A stretch of 64,000 nt of DNA from Candidatus Thiothrix sulfatifontis (GTDB taxonomy: Bacteria; Pseudomonadota; Gammaproteobacteria; Thiotrichales; Thiotrichaceae), in the NCBI GenBank assembly GCA_022828425.1, contig CP094685.1, forward strand, positions 2,232,001-2,296,000. The letters are read 5' to 3'. A program made the position numbers and the translations under genes. Within the stretch, counting starts at the first letter, position 1. The number at the start of each line of letters is the position of its first letter. The notes below the pieces were generated by a model, which saw only the letters and a program-made list of their open reading frames with translations, did no database searches and had not been told where the DNA came from. This document shows positions 50,701-61,638 of this stretch, in pieces.

Positions 50701-53700
50701 TGCCGCCGCCGTAATTCACGTCTTCGTAGATTTTACCAGCAATATCCTTCAGGACAGCCGCTGCAATAGCCGTTGAGAACTCAGACGTGTTGTTACCTGC
50801 ATCCGTGGCTGTTGCCGTGATGTAGGTGCCGCTGTCAACGGCTGGTAAGGAGGCCGTGAATGTCGCATTGCCGCTGCCGTCGGTGGTAACGGTCGTATTG
50901 CCGAGATAACGCTCACCTTCCCCGTAACCTGTGGCATCCGCAGTGGTGTTGGCAAAGAATTCCAACGTGAACGTCGCATTGGCAATACTGTTCAGCGTGC
51001 CGGAAATATCCGTGGTAGCGCCGCTAAGGTTGGCGTAGTTCAGGATGGGATAGTTTTGCAGGCCATTCGGGGCATAGGCTGAATCACTGTCACCGGCATC
51101 ATTCGGGTTGACCCCATCCAAGACCCACGGGTCACTGCTCCGCTCCAGGTCAATGCCGATGCCACCGTTGGAATGGATGGCGTTGCCACTGATGCGTACA
51201 TTGCGCCCGGCGGGGCCGGTATAGAAGAAGCCGATGCCTGCGCTGGTATTGTGGGCAATAAGGTTGCACGTACCAGTACATGCCCCATTAACGGTGATGC
51301 CTGCCGTACCGCCGATTAACCCGCCACCATCGGTATTGTAATAACCGATACCGAAGCCTTGATTGCCAATGGCGGTGGTTCCATTGGCTCCCACCCCGAT
51401 GTAGTTGCCTTGTACCGTGCCATTGGTGGAACCACCGCCGTAGAAATAGATACCAAACGCACCGTTACCGGAAATAATGTTGCGCTCAGCAGCAGTTGTC
51501 CCGCCGATCTTCATGCTGTCACCTTCAGCGGCAATACCACCTTGTAGGTTTGGCTTTGCCACCAAACCGCTGGCATTTACCCCGATGTAACTGCATTGCA
51601 CGCTGTTATTGGTTTGCAAGGTATTACCGACTGGGAAGGTGATTGGGAAGCGTGACAGGCGAATACCGTAACGGCTGAAATCGTTAATGATCAAGCCTTT
51701 AATGGTGCTGTTCGAGGCATACAGACCAATACCGTCAGCCTCTGCACCGGCGGAACTGCCATCAATTTCAACCCTTGGTTGCGGGCAAGTAGTGCCCGGT
51801 TGCGTCGAGCCATCAATCACCAATGGGGTGGTGATGCCCGGCAATGGTGTGGTCGGTTGAATCGACCAGTATTCATCGCCATTGCTGGCAATGCCGTCAG
51901 GGTTGGTGTAGCCGGGTTGCGTGTTCGGGATATTGAACGTGATGGTGTCAGCTTCCGGTGTGGTGTTTGCGCATTCAATCGCATCCCGCAATGAACCGGA
52001 ATTGTTAGCGGGGGTGTCGGTATCTGCTGTAACAGTGACCATCAATGAACAACCTGCGCTGTAAGCGTATACAGGTGAAAACTCAGAGGTACCAACATTT
52101 GTAACGGTTGCTGTTGCGGTCAATCGATCCCCTTCAACCAAACCAACAGGGGCGGGCACCGTGATACTGAACGCTTTCATGCCGGTTTGGGTGTTGCCGT
52201 CGACATCGGTTGCCAATGCACAGTTGGCAGTATCCGTGTCGGCTGCACTGCCTTCTACTGCCTTGGTGAGGTAGATTTGGCCTTCGCCGTAGTCCTTGGT
52301 TTTACCCAGTTTATTGTCGCCGGGTGTCGCTTTACCGCCAGCACTGACATCGGCTTCAAACAGCTCAATGGTTGCTCCCGCAGGCGCACACCCTTTGAGG
52401 GTGAGGTTGCCACCCGAAGCGGATACATTCGCGAGAACAGGGAAGTTGAGCAAGCTATTCGCGCCCGTATCCGTGTCGTTAGCATCGTTGATTGTCACGC
52501 CACTATTGGCATCACTAATGCCGAGGTCGATACCTAATCCACCGTTAGCATAGATGTTGTTACCCGAAATCGTGGCGGCGGTTGTTGTACCCTCGTTATT
52601 ATAGTTCCACACGGTAATACCATGCTTGGCATTGTGGGCAATGATGTTATTCCTGATGGTGCTGAGTCCCGCTGGACTGATCACGTAGATACCGTATTCG
52701 CCGTTGCCCATGTTAGTGGCAGAACCCATTGGGTCAGTACCGATGTTGTTGGCTTCGATCAGATTGTTTTTAGATGTATACACCTTAAGACCTGCGCCCT
52801 TAAAGCGGTTAATCGCGAGGTATCTGACCGTACTACCTTCGTTGCCACCATTCAATGTAAGCCCTCTAACCCCTTGCCCGGCGTTAATGCCATTCAGTTC
52901 AATGACTGGGCGGTTGGCGAAAGTGAAACCGGGCGCAGTTGTTCGCGTCGGTTGGGTTGAGGCATCAATGATAATATTATCGTATACGAAGGGTAGCTCG
53001 CTTTGTACGGCAATGCTCCAGTATTGGTGGGTGGCATTGTAGTTCGGGTCGCTGGTGGACAGCTCGAAAATGGCGTTTTCTTTGCCTGCGGTGCGCCCTT
53101 GTTGTACCAGCGAGCTGGCGTCATCAAACAGGTTAGCGTTGAGGATGAATTGGCGCAATGAACCTTGCCCGCTGTCATTGGCATTCACGATGGTATCGAA
53201 GTTGAAGCCGAAATCCACCCCGCTGAGGTTGCTGGCTGCCACTGTCACGGGTTGCACGGCTTGCCCGCCAACACCGTTGGTTGTTTCACCTGCTGCGATG
53301 CCGTTGGTGCGGTAGGTCATGACCCCCAGTTCCGTGCCGTTAGAACCAATGCGGGTGGAATTGACGCTGGTAGCAACAACTTGCACGCTGTAGTTGCCGC
53401 CAGGAATGTTGGTGAACGTGTAACTGCCGTCCGTGGCTGTCGTTGTGCTTCCAAGTACGGCATTGCTGGCATCGCGCAATTCCACGGTTGCACCACGGAC
53501 GCCTGCTGTACCCGCCGTACCGAATGGGCGACCTGCGCCGCCACCGTAGTTTTTGTCTTCAAACACTTTGCCGGAAATACTTTTATTGCTTACATTTGGC
53601 CCTACTTCCGCAAAACCTGTCGAATCAAAAGTATGGCTGCTCAAGTCCGATGCATCATTTTGATCGTGCCAATCCAGTTTGTCTTTGGAAAGAGTGCTAG

Positions 53701-56700
53701 TTTGTGAAGCATAGCAGCGTGCTTTGACATTATTCAGCCCGTCGACAACACCCGCCTTGATAGCCAATTCCACCTGCCCGTTTAAAATGCGAACAAACGC
53801 ATCCCCTTGGTTGATGGGATAGTCAGCTTCATATCCTGTGGAGCAACCTGTGGTGTCTTTTTTCCCCGGATTCGCACAACCCACATCATTGTTAGTATCC
53901 TTGTAAATGATGGCATCGTCATTGCCAACAGCGTGCCACGTATTGCCTTGATAAGTGCTGCGCGGTTGTACCCGGATCAGTAAATCACTACGCGCGGGTG
54001 TTTCTGGTGAAGCTGAATCATGGTCAGTATCCAGTTCCAAATGATACTCACGGCTTTCCCCGGTATTGTCATAGTTCCAGTTTTCACGGAATTGCCATGC
54101 AAAGAAATAATATTGTTCAGTGCCATCGTAGTAACCCAAGCGGCACTGCTCAATGTCGGTGTCGCCTGCACCTGCAACAAGCGAATCCCAGTTTTCGTAA
54201 ATATCCTGTGAGTAGCTTTGGCATGGCGCATTTTCTGCGCCGTCTGCGCCATTGGGGTTGTAGGAGGAAGTGCCGTGGCAGTCGTTAATGATGCGCTGAC
54301 TTGTCCATGATGCGGGTGGCTCTGTGCTGGTATTCGCTTGATACCCGAAGTCTAACCCGTGGTTATTTTGCCCTGCGTTGCCGAGGGTAAAACTGATGGT
54401 GGCATTGCTGCCACTGACCGCAGCATCGGAATCGCGGATGTCGGTTTGGCTATTGTTGTCTGTTTTACCATCAGCGTTCTGCGTGGTTAAGCTGTAGGTG
54501 CTGAGGCTTGCTTGCGTATTGCTGACGCTCAAGCTACAGCTTTCACCGCTGCCCATAAAGGTGGCATTGCCGCCTGCTTTGTTTGAGAAGTAGTATTCGC
54601 CTTGGGCATTGGTTGCAGCCGTAGCGTTATCCGTGCCGCAAGTCAGCGTGACATTGATATTGGCGATGCCTGCTTCGCCTGCGTCTTGCAAACCATCTTT
54701 ATCTGCATCCAACCACACGCGATTGCCGATTTCGGTGGGAGCAGGGTCACACAGCACCTCTAGGTCGCCAAGCCCTACCGCTTTACCGAGGAAACGGTTG
54801 TCTTCGCCGTAAAGCTGGGCGCCGCTGGTACGGGTTCCGGTCTGGTTGTTTAACCAAATCGTGCCGCCGGTAGTGATATTGAACGGGTTCATTGCGTTCA
54901 GGGCAACTTCTTGCTTACCCGGTATAAGTGCTAAGGCACCGAATGCGTTTTCGGTATGCCCCACAAATTTTTCACCGCCATAAAACTCACCTCCGCCAGG
55001 GCCAGCGTAAGGCCAAGCAGGGTCAGTGCCAGTTTTTACCCCTTCACCAGCAATACCGTTAGCCGTACCCGCATTTTCCAGGGTGTAAGCGCCCGTGGTG
55101 GCATTGTAACTGGCCTTCAGCAATTCGCCGTTGGAGAACACGCCGTAGAAACGTGTAGAACTGGTATCGGTACCGTAATTGTATTGCCCAAATTGCAGGC
55201 CAGTACGGTCAATGAAGCCGAGCAGCATGTCGCCATTGGTATCAAATTCAATGCCACTAAGCATGAGTTGCGCATCATCCGCCCAGTCAGCCGAGCCATG
55301 ATCGCCCAACGTCAATGCCGACAGGCTGCTAACCCATGGAATATTGTACCGTGAGTATTCAGACGCTCGCATGTGGTCAGCGTGCCACCTTGGGTAATTC
55401 AGCGGAACGTTTAGCTTTTCCGTCCAGTTTGTGCCGTCATAGGCGTGGATGGAGGCTTTCAGATCAGCGCTGCTGCCACCATTTTCACCCGTACAGGTGA
55501 TGCCCGCGTGCAATTTGCCTCGGTAATATTTCAGCGCAAAGGGGCGTGCCACTCCCTTGGTGCAACTGACCGCAGGCAAGCTAATTTCGCTGGCAGTGGT
55601 CGGAACCGTGCCATTGGCATTATAAGCGGTCAGGTCAACTTTGATGATTTTGCGTGAATACAAGTTGCTGACATAGAGCGTGTTGCCATCGTCTGATAAC
55701 TCAATGTCACCTAAACCTTCCTTACCCACTTTGTCGAACATGGTCGGGTCATGGCTGGGCGAATAAGGGTCGCCCGGCAAGTTGCGGTCGCTATTGCTGC
55801 CAATTGAGCCAACATCAATTCCGGGGAGTGCATCTAAGTTGAGGAAATTGCTGACGACCGGGTTTGTACCGGAGTAATTGACGACATACAGGCCGCCGAT
55901 TCCCAGCGGGCCGAGGCCAACATGACGCCTGAGCATCGCCGCTGCAAAAGCTTTCTTGTTGTGGCGGTTGTAGGCCAAGCCCCAGATACTGCCTACTTGC
56001 GATCCCAGTGCATCCTGCTTTAACGTCGGCGGGGCGATACCGGAATCATTGTAATTAAAAGACAGCAGTGCAGCAAAGCTACCTGCCATGTTCGTGCCGC
56101 TGGCTAAATTGTCACCGTTGATATAGCGAGCCGTCAGCAATTTCGGGTCAGCTTGGCAATAATCCACAGGGTTATAAACGCCAAGATTTGCATCACAGGT
56201 GGCATTAACCGTGACAAATCGCGCGTTACTATTGGCATTTGTGCCAGAAGTGCCCACTTCAATTCCAGCGGACAAGTTGGTGAATTCCAATCGGTATGAC
56301 GCACCATTGGTTAATCCCGTGAACTTGTACCAGCCGTCAGCATCAGTTGTGGTGGTCGCAGCGGTATTGCTGCTGTTGTAGGCAGTCACCGTAATGCCAG
56401 CAAGCCCTACTTCACCGCTTTCACGGGTACCATTCTGGTTATAGTCTTGGAAAACAATGCCCCCAAAGTGACCGCTGCTGGCATTACAAGCGCCAACTGC
56501 GTCGTCGTCAATAATGCTGCCTTGCGGTGGTTGCGGGTATGAGCCGTTCATGTATTGGGCATTGATCACATTGGTGATATTCAGGCTGATTTTTTCATTC
56601 GGCTCAACCGTGGTATCGCCGACTACTGGCACGGAAATGACGCTGCCATTGGCACCGATTGGAATGGTCAGCGTACCCGTTTTTGCTTGATAGTCGTTAT

Positions 56701-59698
56701 TGGCTAGGGTTGCCGTGCCATCCGTGGTGGTGTAGTTGAAACTGACGCCTCCGGCTGGTGCCGCAGCACTCAATTGCACCGGGAAATTCAGGTAACTGAG
56801 GCCGCTATTGCCTTCTTTTACTACCGCATCGCTGACACTTAGCAAGGTGGTGGGGCTTGCGTCGCAGTCCATGGTTTTAAGCAGCAAGTCATCAAAGATG
56901 ATGCGGTTGGCAACGCCGTTAGCGACCCCGGCTTTGGCAACATCATAAAGGTAGAAACGTAAATAATACGTTTTGTTAGATGATAAGTTGACCGGCGTAT
57001 CCAAATCATAGTGGCTGATGTAGAAATTTTCATACAGAGGGCCTTCGCTTACATTCCCCCCCACTGTTGGATTATCCTCATCAATTTGAATCATGTTCTT
57101 GACGATGGCAGGCGAAGTGAACGCCGGATTATCATCAAGCTGAATTTGCATCTTGTACTTGCCGCTGTGCTGCCAAGTATTGGTTGGCGCTAACGTTGAC
57201 ATTGCCACACCGTAGAGGATGTGTTCGCTGGTCAAGGACGCTTGCGTGGTAAAGCTGTATTGGAAATATTTGTTGCCACTGATGGCTTGTGCCAGGGTTG
57301 AGGGTACAGTGGCGGCTTCTGTATATAACTCCCAATCTGTCGGGCCAGTGGTCAGATTGGAACTCATTTCGTTAGCAGCCGATGCTATCAAGCCGGTGTT
57401 TAAAATCGCAGGGACAGGATGACCGCCCAGCACTTGGCTGGATGGCGTATACGGGTTGTGGTTCCAAGTAATGCTGGCGTTGATGCCGGTGGTGGTTGGC
57501 GGTGGCGGCGAACAGGCCAACACAGGTGCGGACTGATCAAAGCCAAAGTTCTGGTCAGCCGTTACGCTGTTTGCTGCCACGGTAACGCTGGCTAATGGAT
57601 TGGTCGTGCCAATACTGGAACCGGATGGCAGGTCGGCATCGGTGGTCTCCACCTCCACCTGATAAGTGCCTACCGTCAGCCCCGGAGCTGTGTAAACACC
57701 GCTGGCATTCGTGGTTGCTGTTTTCAGCAGCGTGGTTTTAGCGCTGTTGTATACCCTAACGGCGATATTGGGTAACTTGGTTTCTGCGGCATCCAAGGCA
57801 TTGTTGGTATTGCTGTCAGTGTAAACTGTGCCGCTGATAGCCCCGTAAGTCTGGCAAACCTGTGTGTAGGACACGCCATTCACCCACATGGCTGACCCGC
57901 TGTAAACCAGACGGATATAGCGGGCGCCACCCGCAGGGATGGTGTATGCCTTGTAAGCCAGAACGCCGTTGGAAGTGGATGCACTGCTCAATGTTGAGAC
58001 TGCGGAATAACTGGAATTATTCAAAGAAGTGCTGACAGCCGCACGGGATGAGGACTTGGTACGCGCCATGGACAATGAAACGCTGCTACCGCCGGGAATC
58101 GTCGTTCCCAAGTCGAGTATCAAGGTTCCGCCAGCGCCATTCAGTTTGGCTGAATTGGATGTGGTAGCACTAGCGCCGCTGCTTGCTAGTGCGCCGATTG
58201 CTGCTGTGGTGTTGTTCACAGCGCCGGTGCTGGTAGCGTTGACAGCGTTTCCTGATTGAGTCGCGACATACATACCGGCTGGGCAAACGCCAGTTGCCGG
58301 GGCATCAAACCCAAAATTCTGGTTGGCAGTTGTGCTGTTTGCTGCCACGGTAACGCTTGCTAAGGGGTTGCTTGTGCCAATGGTTGCGCCTACTGGCAGG
58401 TCGGCATCGGTGGTGTCTGCGCTAATTTTGTAAGTAAGGGCGGGGTCTAAGTCGCCGAAACTGTAAGAACCATCGGCTGCGGTGCTGGTGATGGCAATAG
58501 TGACACCCGTCGCGTTATTCAGCAAAGAAACGGTAATGGAACCAATGCCGGATTCGGTGGCGGAATCAAAAGCATTGTTAGTGTTGCTATCGGTGTAAAC
58601 CGTGCCGCTGATGGTGCCGGTCGTCGACGGATTCGCAAACGCTTTGTAACTGGCGGTACAGGTGGTCGGTGCATCCAGTTCTGTCGGGCGGGTAAATATT
58701 GTACGCACAGTATTGGTCGGTGCGGTATTTTGAAAGTCAAAAAACTGTGAACCTGTCTGTGTTTCATCGTAAAAATTAATTTTGTCGCTAGCGCTATTAC
58801 CCGTGAAAGCTCCCTGATTAGTGGTTGAGCCAGAGAAGATCATGGCTCCACTACCCGTAACGGTAGCACTATTGATGAAATCGTAACCCGCAACCTTGGC
58901 ATTCGAGCCGTTACGGAATACCCCCGAACCATTATGCTGCCACTTGTTGTTGGGTTTGGTGATCAGGATCGTTCCGTTATTGGTCACGTTCGGGTTGTTG
59001 CTGTTAAACCCGTTATAAGACACAAGTGTGCAATTATTGATAATGGTCGCACTGGAATTCATGTTGATGAAGTTTTTGGCATATGCCCGCCCATTATTAG
59101 TGAACGTACCATCTGGATTGAAATTGCCATCCACCTCTATGCGGTAATTGTTGGTCAGGATAGTGCCAAGCGTGGTATTGAGATCCCCTGTTGCGTTGAC
59201 GATGCCATCGTTAGTGAAAGTGGAATTACTGCCCAATTGAAAGGTCGGGGCACTCATGGTCGCATTGGCTCGATTGTGGAACGTGGTTGCGCCGTTAGTA
59301 TTCGGGTTGCCGGTGAAAGTGAATGTGCCGGAGTTGTCAATGACTGTACCAGCGTTGAATGCAGCTCCCGCCAAGGTAGTAGTGCCGTAATTAGTCAGCG
59401 TACCAGCAGGGTTATTAAGGCTGCCTGCGAACGTCGCTCCTGTTTCCACACAAATGCTGGCACCGCTGCCGAATTCTACCGTGCCGGTATACGTACCGCT
59501 GGCGATTTTGAGTGATTGCCCCGACGTTAGGGTGTAATTGTTGCTACCGCCCGTGTTGGTTTGCGTGTAAGTCGCGGTACAGTTGGCGGCAAATGCTTGC
59601 CCTGTCAGCACCGTCAGTAACAATAACGCAAACAAAATTTGTAAGGAAAAACCAAGCGATCCATTGGCATGGCGGCATTCAGGCATTGAAGTATTCAT
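47795..59698 (-). CDS. Giant modular exported surface protein (SdrD-like, Calx-beta, beta-helix, cadherin-like)
   Basis: 3967 residues in one frame. A Sec signal (LFALLLLTVLTGQAFA) ends near residue 37. Approximate modules: strand-rich repeats 40-340; SdrD-type domains near 358-460, 618-725, 1080-1160, 1655-1785, 2040-2165 and 2985-3115 (GTVYTDSNTNNAFDSATESG type); Calx-beta 950-1066; a propeller-like region 1183-1645 (GLAYNRHNKKAFAAAML); right-handed beta-helix blocks 2170-2433, 2567-2873 and 3123-3333 (NDSGAGSLRQFLLNAN); cadherin-like 3440-3720 (DYDAPMDANRDNVYEVEIAV). The C-terminus (MLQGAYDS..., YYVSVRHRNHLGMVSA, DINFDGKT) resembles the final region of other large secreted proteins. No autotransporter barrel, LPXTG or RTX repeats are seen, so export and anchoring are unknown. 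A role in adhesion or sheath structure is inferred. Confidence 0.9.
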   Translation of the reverse strand: MNTSMPECRHANGSLGFSLQILFALLLLTVLTGQAFAANCTATYTQTNTGGSNNYTLTSGQSLKIASGTYTGTVEFGSGASICVETGATFAGSLNNPAGTLTNYGTTTLAGAAFNAGTVIDNSGTFTFTGNPNTNGATTFHNRANATMSAPTFQLGSNSTFTNDGIVNATGDLNTTLGTILTNNYRIEVDGNFNPDGTFTNNGRAYAKNFINMNSSATIINNCTLVSYNGFNSNNPNVTNNGTILITKPNNKWQHNGSGVFRNGSNAKVAGYDFINSATVTGSGAMIFSGSTTNQGAFTGNSASDKINFYDETQTGSQFFDFQNTAPTNTVRTIFTRPTELDAPTTCTASYKAFANPSTTGTISGTVYTDSNTNNAFDSATESGIGSITVSLLNNATGVTIAITSTAADGSYSFGDLDPALTYKISADTTDADLPVGATIGTSNPLASVTVAANSTTANQNFGFDAPATGVCPAGMYVATQSGNAVNATSTGAVNNTTAAIGALASSGASATTSNSAKLNGAGGTLILDLGTTIPGGSSVSLSMARTKSSSRAAVSTSLNNSSYSAVSTLSSASTSNGVLAYKAYTIPAGGARYIRLVYSGSAMWVNGVSYTQVCQTYGAISGTVYTDSNTNNALDAAETKLPNIAVRVYNSAKTTLLKTATTNASGVYTAPGLTVGTYQVEVETTDADLPSGSSIGTTNPLASVTVAANSVTADQNFGFDQSAPVLACSPPPPTTTGINASITWNHNPYTPSSQVLGGHPVPAILNTGLIASAANEMSSNLTTGPTDWELYTEAATVPSTLAQAISGNKYFQYSFTTQASLTSEHILYGVAMSTLAPTNTWQHSGKYKMQIQLDDNPAFTSPAIVKNMIQIDEDNPTVGGNVSEGPLYENFYISHYDLDTPVNLSSNKTYYLRFYLYDVAKAGVANGVANRIIFDDLLLKTMDCDASPTTLLSVSDAVVKEGNSGLSYLNFPVQLSAAAPAGGVSFNYTTTDGTATLANNDYQAKTGTLTIPIGANGSVISVPVVGDTTVEPNEKISLNITNVINAQYMNGSYPQPPQGSIIDDDAVGACNASSGHFGGIVFQDYNQNGTRESGEVGLAGITVTAYNSSNTAATTTTDADGWYKFTGLTNGASYRLEFTNLSAGIEVGTSGTNANSNARFVTVNATCDANLGVYNPVDYCQADPKLLTARYINGDNLASGTNMAGSFAALLSFNYNDSGIAPPTLKQDALGSQVGSIWGLAYNRHNKKAFAAAMLRRHVGLGPLGIGGLYVVNYSGTNPVVSNFLNLDALPGIDVGSIGSNSDRNLPGDPYSPSHDPTMFDKVGKEGLGDIELSDDGNTLYVSNLYSRKIIKVDLTAYNANGTVPTTASEISLPAVSCTKGVARPFALKYYRGKLHAGITCTGENGGSSADLKASIHAYDGTNWTEKLNVPLNYPRWHADHMRASEYSRYNIPWVSSLSALTLGDHGSADWADDAQLMLSGIEFDTNGDMLLGFIDRTGLQFGQYNYGTDTSSTRFYGVFSNGELLKASYNATTGAYTLENAGTANGIAGEGVKTGTDPAWPYAGPGGGEFYGGEKFVGHTENAFGALALIPGKQEVALNAMNPFNITTGGTIWLNNQTGTRTSGAQLYGEDNRFLGKAVGLGDLEVLCDPAPTEIGNRVWLDADKDGLQDAGEAGIANINVTLTCGTDNATAATNAQGEYYFSNKAGGNATFMGSGESCSLSVSNTQASLSTYSLTTQNADGKTDNNSQTDIRDSDAAVSGSNATISFTLGNAGQNNHGLDFGYQANTSTEPPASWTSQRIINDCHGTSSYNPNGADGAENAPCQSYSQDIYENWDSLVAGAGDTDIEQCRLGYYDGTEQYYFFAWQFRENWNYDNTGESREYHLELDTDHDSASPETPARSDLLIRVQPRSTYQGNTWHAVGNDDAIIYKDTNNDVGCANPGKKDTTGCSTGYEADYPINQGDAFVRILNGQVELAIKAGVVDGLNNVKARCYASQTSTLSKDKLDWHDQNDASDLSSHTFDSTGFAEVGPNVSNKSISGKVFEDKNYGGGAGRPFGTAGTAGVRGATVELRDASNAVLGSTTTATDGSYTFTNIPGGNYSVQVVATSVNSTRIGSNGTELGVMTYRTNGIAAGETTNGVGGQAVQPVTVAASNLSGVDFGFNFDTIVNANDSGQGSLRQFILNANLFDDASSLVQQGRTAGKENAIFELSTSDPNYNATHQYWSIAVQSELPFVYDNIIIDASTQPTRTTAPGFTFANRPVIELNGINAGQGVRGLTLNGGNEGSTVRYLAINRFKGAGLKVYTSKNNLIEANNIGTDPMGSATNMGNGEYGIYVISPAGLSTIRNNIIAHNAKHGITVWNYNNEGTTTAATISGNNIYANGGLGIDLGISDANSGVTINDANDTDTGANSLLNFPVLANVSASGGNLTLKGCAPAGATIELFEADVSAGGKATPGDNKLGKTKDYGEGQIYLTKAVEGSAADTDTANCALATDVDGNTQTGMKAFSITVPAPVGLVEGDRLTATATVTNVGTSEFSPVYAYSAGCSLMVTVTADTDTPANNSGSLRDAIECANTTPEADTITFNIPNTQPGYTNPDGIASNGDEYWSIQPTTPLPGITTPLVIDGSTQPGTTCPQPRVEIDGSSAGAEADGIGLYASNSTIKGLIINDFSRYGIRLSRFPITFPVGNTLQTNNSVQCSYIGVNASGLVAKPNLQGGIAAEGDSMKIGGTTAAERNIISGNGAFGIYFYGGGSTNGTVQGNYIGVGANGTTAIGNQGFGIGYYNTDGGGLIGGTAGITVNGACTGTCNLIAHNTSAGIGFFYTGPAGRNVRISGNAIHSNGGIGIDLERSSDPWVLDGVNPNDAGDSDSAYAPNGLQNYPILNYANLSGATTDISGTLNSIANATFTLEFFANTTADATGYGEGERYLGNTTVTTDGSGNATFTASLPAVDSGTYITATATDAGNNTSEFSTAIAAAVLKDIAGKIYEDVNYGGGNGRAFNAATAGMTGINGASIELRDSSNNVFATTTSTADGSYTFTNIPVGAYSVQVVNASVRSTRSGSNGSERGVITYRTDGVNNVSTASTAFSQAITLSNANLSNVNFGFNFDTVTNTNDSGAGSLRQFLLNANLLGGDATLAQVGRTAGKENAILEMSTSDPNYATGYWSIPLQSALPNITGPIVLDGSAPSGSNGNPILELKGTNAGSANGLTLSNGASRSIIRELAINGFAGAGIQLDSSRNNILQGNHIGATPTGTARANGGAGILLTGDSPSDNQIGGVSNGAGNLIANNGGDGIAVGGFMAARNSILGNSIYANTGLGIDLIGGVENSAGVTANDIGDADNGPNNLLNYPDVKVNSFGANGTKIVTYDFNLDVAAGDYRLEFFTSAAKDASGNGEGQTLIGSKDLSHPGTGSLNFKGTLNSTVTVAQGAYISVTLTQKIDASTYGSTSEFSGIKDGISIQVCDSLIDDTTSGADMVIDETNITTVIKLLEAKDANGNPITYVVSGGSDGNFFTITNPAPGATLDCATVKFVINSVIIVKSAGDTEIDTRAELPPSLTLPPGNYESPMDSDKDNVYDLEITATTVDGAKYVRDVSVRVMNTNEAPTITSTTSLSVTEDTSKTVLTVAAQDSDANDKLNYRISGGADGAHFEIEPSTGLLRFRVMPDYDAPMDANRDNVYEVEIAVTDTGGLSSSKLFKVSVVNNTADDGVTVSVRAMLQGAYDSKTALMVDTLNTLGLLPNTQPYQADPFKYAGTETLSTVVQEMAGNDAVVDWILVELRTGLDTVAASRALILQRDGDVVDSQTGSNLLHFAKVKAGNYYVSVRHRNHLGMVSASPISLSSTAKALNFASNAMVVSGDETRIITGTVALMWAGDINVSNTLSANGPNNDVTSLLGRVITAGDNTQSNTNHILTGYISTDINFDGKTLFTGPGNDTTLLVGNILLHPLNNGFAANYIVKGGLQ
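49926..50750 (-). repeat. Internal duplication, copy B, in the giant surface gene
   Basis: It encodes an SdrD-type module plus the start of a beta-helix: YEDVNYGGGNGRAF, DGSYTFTNIPVGAYSVQVV, NTNDSGAGSLRQFLLNANL, GRTAGKENAILEMSTSDPNY. The order and wording match copy A at 52730-53583. Confidence 0.78.
52730..53583 (-). repeat. Internal duplication, copy A, in the giant surface gene
   Basis: It encodes FEDKNYGGGAGRPF, DGSYTFTNIPGGNYSVQVV, NANDSGQGSLRQFILNANL and GRTAGKENAIFELSTSDPNY, parallel to copy B. The conserved unit is about 280 residues, so a whole two-domain block was duplicated within the gene. Confidence 0.78.
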
Positions 59699-59760
59699 TA
59701 TTCTAGTTCCGTTATCATTATGATTTTTCGGCTTTAATTGGTTTTTCTAACGTAATTTTT

Positions 59761-60869
<1,109 letters not shown>

Positions 60870-60870
<1 letters not shown>

Positions 60871-61352
60871 TGCGCATTGGACACGGTTACGATGTACACG
60901 CTTTCACCAGCGGCGATCATCTGGTGCTGGGCGGTGTTAAAATTCCGCATACGCACGCGTTTAAAGCGCATTCGGATGGCGATGTATTATTGCACGCGAT
61001 TTGCGATGCCTTGCTGGGAGCCGTCGCTTTGGGGGACATTGGGCAACATTTCCCGGATACCGCCGCCGAATACGCCAATATTGACAGCCGCATTTTATTG
61101 CGGCATGTAGTTGGCTTGGTGCGCAGTCAAGGCTATGGCGTGATCAATCTGGATAGCACGATCATTGCGCAATCGCCTAAAATGGCGCCGCACATTTTGA
61201 CCATGCGCGAACACCTTGCGGCAGATCTCGGCTGTGCATTGGGGCAAGTCAATGTGAAAGCCACTACTACCGAAAAATTAGGGTTCACCGGCCGCAAAGA
61301 GGGCATCGCCGCTCATGCCGTGGTGTTATTAGGAGCAGTAAACCATGATTGA
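60870..61352 (+). CDS. ispF: 2-C-methyl-D-erythritol 2,4-cyclodiphosphate synthase
   Basis: It forms MEcPP in the MEP isoprenoid pathway. [11 protein letters not shown] holds the Asp and His metal ligands, and [19 protein letters not shown] the third; [20 protein letters not shown] is the C-terminal signature. The length of 160 is normal. It is not beside ispD here. It overlaps the pterin dehydratase gene by 8 bases. Confidence 0.97.
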
Positions 61353-61638
61353 AAAATTAGACAATGAAGCGCTGACGGTAATTTTGGAAGGTTTGCCGGG
61401 TTGGGTATTGCGCGACAATAAATTACACCGCGTGCTGAATTTTGCCGATTTTGTCGAAGCCTTTGGTTTTATGTCACAAGTGGCGCTGGTGGCGGAACGC
61501 ATGAACCATCACCCGGAGTGGTGCAATGTGTACAAAACCTTAGCCATCAGCCTTACCACCCACGACGCAGGTGGCATTACTCACCGCGATATTGAATTGG
61601 CGCAAACCATCAACCGTTTAGCGGGCTATCCGGTCTGA
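61345..61638 (+). CDS. 4a-hydroxytetrahydrobiopterin dehydratase (PCD/DCoH family)
   Basis: It dehydrates 4a-hydroxytetrahydropterin in cofactor recycling. [10 protein letters not shown] is the family motif with the catalytic histidines, and [20 protein letters not shown] follows. It is 97 residues long. No aromatic amino acid hydroxylase gene is near, so the physiological partner is unknown. The 3' end overlaps convergent gluQ by 13 bases. Confidence 0.92.
   Translation: MIEKLDNEALTVILEGLPGWVLRDNKLHRVLNFADFVEAFGFMSQVALVAERMNHHPEWCNVYKTLAISLTTHDAGGITHRDIELAQTINRLAGYPV

Noticed and set aside
49000-53600. Repeated segments as a possible CRISPR array
   Set aside because: The repeats are long, coding, irregularly spaced protein modules, not short direct repeats with unique spacers.
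48000-59700. Many plus-strand frames of 60-190 codons opposite the giant gene
   Set aside because: They are antisense to a repetitive Thr/Gly/Asn-rich gene and show no domains; repeats in the giant gene make similar shadows recur.
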